Assembly (NCBI GenBank): GCA_963715455.1
Contig: OY970245.1
Location: 1,054,001-1,118,000 of the forward strand
Origin: VRUE01 sp963715455
GTDB taxonomy: Bacteria; Actinomycetota; Thermoleophilia; Solirubrobacterales; 70-9
DNA length: 64,000 nt
Reading direction: 5' to 3'
The notes under the pieces were generated by a model. The model did no database searches. It was not told where the DNA came from and saw only the letters and a program-made list of their open reading frames with translations. Shown piece after piece: positions 58,237 to 64,000 of this stretch. How positions within the stretch are numbered: the first letter of the stretch is position 1; every line of letters begins with the position of its first letter. The position numbers and the translations under genes are program-made.

Positions 58237-59222
58237 CAGCCAAGCCTCTTGGCCAGCTGCTGCGCCGCCTCGACATCCAGCTCGGGCTCAAAGAGGAAGG
58301 GCAGTGTCTTGACGGGGGCCTCGACCCGGCGGCGCAGGCGGGCCAGCTGGGCGCGTTGCGAGCGGGCCCGGTTGTGCTCCGAGACAGCGGCGCGGGCGGC
58401 GGCCCGCAGCGCCCCGTTCTCACCGCCGGCAAGCTCGCCGAGCTGAGTTGCCTCCTCGTTGCTGAAGCGCTCCGGATAGAGAGCGTTCATGTAGATCCGG
58501 TCGACGGCGACACCGACCTCGTTGCGCAGGTCGTGCTCGAGCGCCGCCGACTCGTTAACCGGCATCTCCTCGGGTAGGGCGACGATCGCTACGCCGGTGT
58601 GCTGCTGGTCTGTGATCAGCCGGTCAAGCTCCTGGGCCTGGGAGTGGATCGGGCCGACGCGAGCGATCGCCGCGAAGGTGCGCGGTGTCTGCAGGAAGCC
58701 GATGCCGTGGCCGGTGGCGGGCGCGTCGACGATCACCAGGTCGTACTTGTGCCCCTTCTTCACCTTGCGATCGAGCTGCGCCAGCTCCCAGATCTTGCCG
58801 ATCGTCACCAGCTCCTTGAGGCCGGGCGTGGCGGCCGCCAGGTAGTTGAAGATGCGGCTGCGGAAGAGCATGTCGCGCATCGCCCGCACCTTGAGCTGCA
58901 GGAGGACGTACTCGCGCATCGACTCGTCGGGATCGATCGAGATCGACCAGAGGTTCTCCGCCATCTCGACCTCGTGGAAGCCAACTTCGGTGTGCTCAAA
59001 GATGCGCGAGGCGTTCTCCTGCGCGGCGACCTCGCAGACAATCGTGCGCTTGCCTTCGGCGGCAGCGCGCAGGCCCAGTGCCACAGCCACGGTGGTCTTG
59101 CCTACGCCACCCTTGCCGGTGACGAAGACGAGTCGCTTGTCGAGGAGCTCGGTCAGCGGGTGATTCCTAGCAATTTCAGGGGGTGGCAGGAAAAGCGGAC
59201 GGTCATGCGAATACCCGCGCAA
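58236..59222 (-). CDS. ArsA/Get3-family ATPase, second paralogue
   Basis: Up to 328 residues of a second ArsA-like ATPase. Walker A is GKGGVGKTTVAVALG (about residues 36-50), followed by CEVAAQENASRIF in place of the usual DPAH/DPAK switch. Walker B is LVIVDAPATGHGIGFL. The TTG at 59222 overlaps the divergent parA start, so the true start is probably further in, before LTELLDKRLVFVTGKGG; no good ATG is available. It lacks the long insert of arsenite pumps. It forms an operon with the paralogue downstream. Confidence 0.85.
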   Translation of the reverse strand: MRGYSHDRPLFLPPPEIARNHPLTELLDKRLVFVTGKGGVGKTTVAVALGLRAAAEGKRTIVCEVAAQENASRIFEHTEVGFHEVEMAENLWSISIDPDESMREYVLLQLKVRAMRDMLFRSRIFNYLAAATPGLKELVTIGKIWELAQLDRKVKKGHKYDLVIVDAPATGHGIGFLQTPRTFAAIARVGPIHSQAQELDRLITDQQHTGVAIVALPEEMPVNESAALEHDLRNEVGVAVDRIYMNALYPERFSNEEATQLGELAGGENGALRAAARAAVSEHNRARSQRAQLARLRRRVEAPVKTLPFLFEPELDVEAAQQLAKRLG

Positions 59223-60304
59223 TGGGATTCCTGAGCCGCAAGAGCAAGTTCAAAGAGCCTGACCACGTTGCCGAGGAGCGGCATCCGATCGTTGAGGAGC
59301 TGGAGGAGATGGAGCAGGTCGTTCCCGAGCAGCCTAAGCCCGCAGAGCCCGAGCGCTCGACCACGGGGCCCCCCGAGTCCACGCCACCCGTGGAAGGGGA
59401 GGTAGAGGTGGCCCGGCCTGCTGCGGTCGAGGTGAAGGCTGAGGCTGAGGAGCCCGAGCGGTTTATGCCTAGGGATCTGCTCGCTCCCTCTCGTCATGAG
59501 GTTGAAGCTGAGCAGGCTGCTGAGCCCGAGGCGCCGGTGAAGCATGCGGAGGTGATTGCTTTCGCCAATCAGAAGGGTGGGGTGGCCAAGACCACGACCA
59601 CTTTGAATCTTGCTGTTGCTTTTGCCGAGTCGGGGCACCGGGTGCTTTGCATCGACCTCGATCCGCAGGGGAACCTGACGATGAGCCAGGGGATCGATCC
59701 GGACAAGGTGGAGAAGAGCCTCTACGACGTGCTCGTCCACGACATGCCGATCTCGGAGATCATCCAGAAAAGGGAGATCGACATCGCTGTCGCCTCGATC
59801 GACCTGGCCGGCGCCGAGATCGCGATGAGTACCAAGATCGGCCGCGAGCGCTCCCTGGAGAAAGCGCTTAAAGAGGTCTCCGGCGAATACGACTTCGTCT
59901 GCATCGACACGCCGCCGAGTCTCGGTCTGCTGACGATCAACGCGCTGACCGCGGCAAACAAGGTGATCGTCCCGGTGCAGTGCGAGTATCTCTCGATGCG
60001 TGGGCTGGTTCAGCTGCAGAACACGCTGAAGATGATCCAGGAGAACCTCAATCCGGACGTCAAGATCGAGGGCATCCTGCCGACGATGCTCGATACGCGC
60101 ACCGTGCACGCCAAGGAGGCGGTCGAGATCCTCGAGGAGAACTTCGGCGACCTCGTCTTCAAATCCCGCATCCGCAAGGCGATCAAGTTCGCCGAGGCGC
60201 CGGTCAAAGGCGCGAGCGTGCTCAAGTACGATCCTCAGGGCAACGCGGCGGGTTACTACCGCGACTTGGCTAAGGAGGTTCTGGAGCATGAGTCGGCGCA
60301 ATAA
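59222..60304 (+). CDS. ParA-family ATPase with acidic N-terminal extension
   Basis: A 360-residue protein. The ParA/Soj ATPase fills residues about 108-360. It has the deviant Walker A NQKGGVAKTTTT (about 115-126), DLDPQGNLT with the A' motif, and IDTPPSLGLLTINAL as Walker B. DNA-binding basic residues are near the end. Residues 1-105 are an acidic, proline/glutamate-rich extension not found in chromosomal Soj. No parB follows; instead its end overlaps ftsZ by 17 bases. A role in positioning the division ring is a reasonable inference. The ATG at 59222 is chosen; the frame is open 13 codons further. Confidence 0.85.
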   Translation: MGFLSRKSKFKEPDHVAEERHPIVEELEEMEQVVPEQPKPAEPERSTTGPPESTPPVEGEVEVARPAAVEVKAEAEEPERFMPRDLLAPSRHEVEAEQAAEPEAPVKHAEVIAFANQKGGVAKTTTTLNLAVAFAESGHRVLCIDLDPQGNLTMSQGIDPDKVEKSLYDVLVHDMPISEIIQKREIDIAVASIDLAGAEIAMSTKIGRERSLEKALKEVSGEYDFVCIDTPPSLGLLTINALTAANKVIVPVQCEYLSMRGLVQLQNTLKMIQENLNPDVKIEGILPTMLDTRTVHAKEAVEILEENFGDLVFKSRIRKAIKFAEAPVKGASVLKYDPQGNAAGYYRDLAKEVLEHESAQ

Positions 60305-61598
60305 GCGGGCGAGTATGCGTGAGGGACCCCTCTCCGACCTTTTCAGGTCGACCGGCGACGACGCGCCTGCCGACCCGCCTGAGGTCGATCAGCCGCGCAC
60401 CGAGCAGCCCCAGGAGGAGACTCCCCCCGAGCGTTTGAAGCGGGTCTTCTCCGAGGAGCCGGCTCAGCGGCGGGAGATCGAGCCGATTGTGGAGACTCCC
60501 AGGTACGGGCGGGAGGAGCCCGAGTACGAGCCGCCGGGAAGTGGCGAGCCGCACCAGCCGGTGATCCGCGTCGTGGGCGTTGGCGGGGGTGGCGTCAACG
60601 CTGTCAACCGCATGGTCGAGGCGCGCATCCCCGGGGTCGAGTTCATGGCCGTCAATACCGATCTTCAGTCGCTGCAGCTCTGCGTCGCCGATGTCACCGT
60701 GCATATCGGCGACGAGCAGACCCGCGGCCTTGGCGCCGGCGCCGATCCCGAGCTCGGCCACCGCTCTGCCTTTGAGGAACAGGACAAAATCAAGCGCCTG
60801 CTGAAGGGCTCCGACATGGTCTTCGTCGCCGCCGGTGCCGGTGGTGGCACCGGAACGGGCGCCGCTCCCGTGATCGCCCGCCTTGCCCGCGAGGTCGGTG
60901 CGCTCACGGTCGGCATCGTCACCAAGCCGTTCAGCTTCGAGGGCAGCCGTCGCGGCAACCAGGCGAACAAGGGCATCGAAGAGCTGGCTGCCGAGGTCGA
61001 CACGCTGATCGTCGTCCCCAACGACCGGCTGCTCGAGGTGCTCGACCAGCAGACCTCGATGGTCGAGGCCTTCCAGGTCGCCGACGACGTGCTGCGTCAG
61101 GGCGTCCAGGGCATCTCCGATCTGGTCACGCTGCCCGCCGTGATTAATCTCGACTTCGCCGACGTGCGCACGATCATGTCCGAGGCCGGGCGGGCGCTGC
61201 TCGGCATTGGCATGGGGCACGGCGAGGGCCGCGCCTTGCTCGCCGCCGAAAAAGCGATCTCCTCGCCGCTGCTGGAGACCTCGATGGAGGGTGCCCGCTC
61301 GATTCTGCTCTCGATCACCGGCGGCCCTGACCTATCGCTGGTCGAGGTCAGCGAGGCGGCCAAGCTGGTTGGCGAGGCGGCACACCCCGATGCGAACATC
61401 ATCTTCGGTGCGAACGTGGACGACGAGCTCAAGGACCAGGTCTGGGTGACCGTGGTCGCGACCCGCTTCGACGGCCGCACTACTCCGCCTCGGCGGGTCG
61501 CCGAGCCGACGATCCGACGCACCAACGAGGCCCCGCGCTCGCGCTCTGAGCGCGGCGGGGATCTCGGCATCGACGTCCCAGAGTTCCTGCCCGGCTAG
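60288..61598 (+). CDS. ftsZ: Cell division GTPase FtsZ
   Basis: A 436-residue FtsZ. After a disordered acidic extension (1-90) the fold begins at IRVVGVGGGGVNAVNRM. The tubulin signature GAGGGTGTGAAP is at about 185-196. The T7 loop is NLDFADVRTIM (usually NVDFAD), giving the catalytic aspartates. The C-terminal tail DLGIDVPEFLPG matches the actinobacterial FtsZ tail that binds partners. It is not in a division/cell-wall cluster here; it follows a parA gene. It could be the main FtsZ or a second copy. The start overlaps parA by 17 bases. Confidence 0.92.
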   Translation: MSRRNKRASMREGPLSDLFRSTGDDAPADPPEVDQPRTEQPQEETPPERLKRVFSEEPAQRREIEPIVETPRYGREEPEYEPPGSGEPHQPVIRVVGVGGGGVNAVNRMVEARIPGVEFMAVNTDLQSLQLCVADVTVHIGDEQTRGLGAGADPELGHRSAFEEQDKIKRLLKGSDMVFVAAGAGGGTGTGAAPVIARLAREVGALTVGIVTKPFSFEGSRRGNQANKGIEELAAEVDTLIVVPNDRLLEVLDQQTSMVEAFQVADDVLRQGVQGISDLVTLPAVINLDFADVRTIMSEAGRALLGIGMGHGEGRALLAAEKAISSPLLETSMEGARSILLSITGGPDLSLVEVSEAAKLVGEAAHPDANIIFGANVDDELKDQVWVTVVATRFDGRTTPPRRVAEPTIRRTNEAPRSRSERGGDLGIDVPEFLPG

Positions 61599-61609
61599 CC
61601 CGCCTGCCG

Positions 61610-63115
61610 ATGAGCGGGGTCGTCGCCGCGGGCCATCCACTGACCGCCGAGGCCGGCGCCGGGGTGCTGCGTCAGGGCGGCAACGCAGTCGATGCAGCGG
61701 TCTGCGCGGCGCTCGCCTCGTTTGCCGTCGAGAGCCCATTGACCGGCTTCGGCGCCGGCGGCTTCATGATGGTCCACCGCGGAGCGGAGACCGCGCTGCT
61801 CGACTTCTTCGTCGCCGCTCCCGGCAAGGACGGGATCGAGCGCGGCGCGGAGTTGGTCCCGGTCCCGGTTCACTTCGACACCGAGACCGTTCAAACGTTC
61901 TACGTCGGCCCGGCTTCGTGTGGCGTGCCAGGCACGGCCCCCGGCTTGGAGATGGCGCTGGAGCGCTTCGGCTCGATCCCGCTCGCCGACCTGGTCGGAC
62001 CAGGGGTGCGGCTCGCCCGCGAGGGGGCGCCGGTCAACTACGAGCAGGCCTACATTCTCGACATCCTCGAGCCGATCCACGCGCGTCTCGAGGGGACGCG
62101 CGAGCTCTATGCGCCGCAAGGGCGGACCCTGCGCGAGGGCGAGGCCTTCCGCTTCGCCGAACTGGCCGAGGCGCTCGAACGCTTCGGTGCCGAGGGGGCC
62201 GAGCCCTTCTGCCGGGGTGAGATCGCCGCAGCGTTCAGCGAGCACGTCGTTCGCCACGGGGGCACGCTCGGCGCCGGCGACCTGGCCGCCTACGAGGCGA
62301 TCGAGCGCCAGCCGATCCGCGCTGCCTTCCGTGGTACCGAGGTGCTGATCAACCCGCCGCCTTCCTCCGGGGGGATCCTGATCGCCTACTGCCTGGGGTT
62401 GCTCGAGCGACTGGGAGAGCGCAGCGGGCCCGAGCAGCTTGTCGCCGCGATGGGCGCGGCTAACGACGCCCGCGGGGAGGCCTTCGCCGAGGCGCTTTAC
62501 GGCGAGGATCTGGCAGCCGATTTGCTCGATCCGCGGGCGCTCGACCTGGTGGCGGGCGACCTGCTCGGCTCGACCACCCACATCTCCGTGCTTGATGGCG
62601 ACGGCATGTGCGCCAGCGTCACCTGTTCCAACGGCTCTGGCTCGGGCGTGCTTGTCCCTGGCACCGGGGTGATCCTCAACAACATGCTCGGCGAGGAGGA
62701 CCTCAACCCCCTTGGCTTCCACGCGATCGCGCCCGGTCGACGGGTGCCCTCGATGATGGCGCCGACCGTCGTCCTGCGCGATGGCGAGATTGAGCTCGGC
62801 TTGGGCAGCGCCGGCTCGAACCGCATCCGCTCGGCGATCCTGCAGACGATCGTGCGGGTCGTCGAGCAGGGGATGGCCGCCGACGAGGCGGTGCGGGCGC
62901 CGCGCCTGCACTTCGAGCAGGGTGTCGTGCAGGCTGAGCCGGGCATCGATGAGGAAGCGCTGGCGCGGATTGAGGCGCGCGGCCTGCCGGTCCTGCGCCG
63001 CCCGGAGATCAATCTCTTCTTTGGCGGCGTGCAAGCGGTCGCGCGCGACCGTGTTACGGGTGCGTTGAGTGGCGGTGGCGACCCACGCCGTGGCGGTAGC
63101 GTGGCGCCCGCATGA
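61610..63115 (+). CDS. Gamma-glutamyltransferase
   Basis: A 501-residue N-terminal-nucleophile hydrolase. GGNAVDAAVCAALA and GFGAGGFMMV near the start, and the cleavage/nucleophile motif GSTTHISVLDGDGMCASVT, are diagnostic. The first threonine of TTH, about residue 322, should be the nucleophile. LGSAGSNRIRSAILQ and the C-terminal GGVQAVARD complete the small subunit. No signal peptide is present, so it may act in the cytoplasm on gamma-glutamyl compounds. The start is near the ftsZ stop; its own stop overlaps the cyclase gene. Confidence 0.88.
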   Translation: MSGVVAAGHPLTAEAGAGVLRQGGNAVDAAVCAALASFAVESPLTGFGAGGFMMVHRGAETALLDFFVAAPGKDGIERGAELVPVPVHFDTETVQTFYVGPASCGVPGTAPGLEMALERFGSIPLADLVGPGVRLAREGAPVNYEQAYILDILEPIHARLEGTRELYAPQGRTLREGEAFRFAELAEALERFGAEGAEPFCRGEIAAAFSEHVVRHGGTLGAGDLAAYEAIERQPIRAAFRGTEVLINPPPSSGGILIAYCLGLLERLGERSGPEQLVAAMGAANDARGEAFAEALYGEDLAADLLDPRALDLVAGDLLGSTTHISVLDGDGMCASVTCSNGSGSGVLVPGTGVILNNMLGEEDLNPLGFHAIAPGRRVPSMMAPTVVLRDGEIELGLGSAGSNRIRSAILQTIVRVVEQGMAADEAVRAPRLHFEQGVVQAEPGIDEEALARIEARGLPVLRRPEINLFFGGVQAVARDRVTGALSGGGDPRRGGSVAPA

Positions 63116-64000
63116 TCGACTTCGAGGCAGAGGGCCTGCTCGAGGGCACCGACGGCGAGGCTCGCGAAGCGCGCCTGCAACTGCTCGAACGCCTCGCCTC
63201 CGAAGGCGTGCCGTTTGAGGAGCTGCGCCAGGCGGTCGAGGCGGCGAGGCTGACACTGCTGCCGGCCGAGCGGGCCCTTGCCGGCGATGGGCCCCGTTAC
63301 ACGGCGCATGAGATCGCTGCGTCGTCGGGGCTCGATCTCGAGCTGTTGCAGCAGGCGACAGCGGCGCTGGGCATCCCCAACCCGGATCCCGACGAGCGAA
63401 CCCTGACCGAGGCCGACCTCGAAGCGGCGCGGCGCATGAAGGCCTTCCTCGACGCCGGCCTGCCCGAGGAGGGGCTGCTGCAGACCGCCCGCACGATCGG
63501 CATGGGCACGGCGCGCATCGCGGAAGCCAACCGCGAGCTGATCGTGCGCACGCTGATGCAGCCGGGTGACACGGAGCGCGACCTGGCGCTGCGCTTCGCC
63601 GCCGCGGCCGAGCACATGATGCCGCTCTTCGAGCCCGTCCTGACTTACGCGCTGCGCTCGCACATGCTCGAGCAGGTGCGGCGCGACGTGATCGGCGCCG
63701 CCGACCTCGCCTCGGGCGAGATCCGTGGCAGCGCCGAGCTGGCGGTCGGCTTCGCCGACCTGGTCGAGTTCACCCGCCTGGGCGAGGAGATCGCGCCCGA
63801 GGAGCTGGGCTCAGTGGCGGGTCGTTTCGAAGCGATGGCGACCGCCGTCGCCGAGCCGCCGGTGCGGCTGGTGAAGATGATCGGCGACGCAGCGATGCTC
63901 GTCTCGACCGAGCCCGAGCCGCTGCTGGAGGCGGCGCTGCGGCTGATCGAGACGGCCGAGGGAGAAGGCGAGGAGTTCCCCTTCCTGCGGGCCGGCATTG
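63112..64000 (+). CDS. Class III adenylate/guanylate cyclase, N-terminal part
   Basis: The gene runs off the window; 296 residues are visible. The first 200 residues are helical and resemble the regulatory domain of Rv1264-type soluble cyclases, which in mycobacteria confers pH sensing. The catalytic domain starts at SAELAVGFADLVEFTRLG (about residue 207), giving the first metal-binding aspartate, and continues to VKMIGDAAMLVS with the second. The ATG overlaps the gamma-glutamyltransferase stop (ATGA). The nucleotide specificity residues are beyond the window or not clear. Confidence 0.85.
   Translation, partial: MIDFEAEGLLEGTDGEAREARLQLLERLASEGVPFEELRQAVEAARLTLLPAERALAGDGPRYTAHEIAASSGLDLELLQQATAALGIPNPDPDERTLTEADLEAARRMKAFLDAGLPEEGLLQTARTIGMGTARIAEANRELIVRTLMQPGDTERDLALRFAAAAEHMMPLFEPVLTYALRSHMLEQVRRDVIGAADLASGEIRGSAELAVGFADLVEFTRLGEEIAPEELGSVAGRFEAMATAVAEPPVRLVKMIGDAAMLVSTEPEPLLEAALRLIETAEGEGEEFPFLRAGI

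Noticed and set aside
57082..59222. Arsenite efflux system
   Set aside because: No arsB, arsC, arsR or arsD is present and the metalloid-binding cysteines are not seen; these are generic ArsA-fold ATPases.
61595..63256. 553-codon open frame opposite gamma-glutamyltransferase
   Set aside because: Composition is arginine/alanine/glycine-rich shadow; the plus-strand gene has clear catalytic motifs.

Overview
The window comes from a high-GC, gene-dense bacterial chromosome. The gene content suggests an actinobacterium of the Thermoleophilia/Solirubrobacterales type: ergothioneine genes, F420-type luciferase-like oxidoreductases, GlpX-type FBPase, paired ArsA ATPases, Solirubrobacterales-style secreted Ig-like proteins, a DUF5679 zinc ribbon, and a complete type IVa pilus locus, which is unusual for most other actinobacteria. 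This placement is inferred from gene content, not from a phylogenetic marker. Genes are tightly packed, often with ATGA overlaps, and are separated by long hairpins where transcription converges.

Region 1 (1-14.6 kb) is mixed metabolism: the end of acetyl-CoA synthetase, a voltage-sensor-like ion channel with an altered filter, S-adenosylhomocysteinase, a MarR/MFS efflux pair, an osmoprotectant ABC transporter (ATPase, two permeases, binding lipoprotein), and an MTA/SAH deaminase plus phosphorylase pair. Small genes follow, including a photolyase remnant, an HD hydrolase, an MBL hydrolase, a PAS protein, an acyltransferase and a zinc ribbon. Between ahcY and marR, on the minus strand, lies a tRNA-like gene with a long variable arm, anticodon GAT and discriminator G. 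It is followed by a single-stranded segment complementary to its own anticodon arm and then a terminator. This is the strongest candidate here for something undescribed.

Region 2 (14.6-31.3 kb) holds a thiolase, an operon of crotonase, Baeyer-Villiger-like monooxygenase and thioesterase, a P-type ATPase, the three-gene proton-translocating transhydrogenase, a Vps62-like protein with a pilin-like N-terminus, an SDR, the ergothioneine pair egtB-egtD, two LLM oxidoreductases and glpX.

Region 3 (31.3-36 kb) is regulatory: a tandem-HTH regulator, three TetR proteins sharing operator-like inverted repeats, and a YihY/BrkB membrane protein.

Region 4 (36-55.4 kb) starts with the primary sigma factor, followed by the type IV pilus locus: pilT-like, a membrane protein with a C-terminal thioredoxin-like fold, pilB, pilT, pilC, pilA under a cyclic-di-GMP-I riboswitch, a secreted Ig-like protein and pilD on the plus strand. 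pilM-N-O and a PilP-position gene, and three large minor pilins, lie on the minus strand. Two PIN-domain toxin-antitoxin modules sit inside the locus. An HxlR regulator at its edge shares an operator-like 18-mer with the sigma-factor leader promoter.

Region 5 (55.4-64 kb) has an unknown 531-residue protein, two ArsA-family ATPases, a ParA-FtsZ gene pair with acidic N-terminal extensions, a gamma-glutamyltransferase and the start of a class III cyclase. A roughly 52-bp repeat occurs after three unrelated genes (15.9, 37.3 and 57.0 kb).
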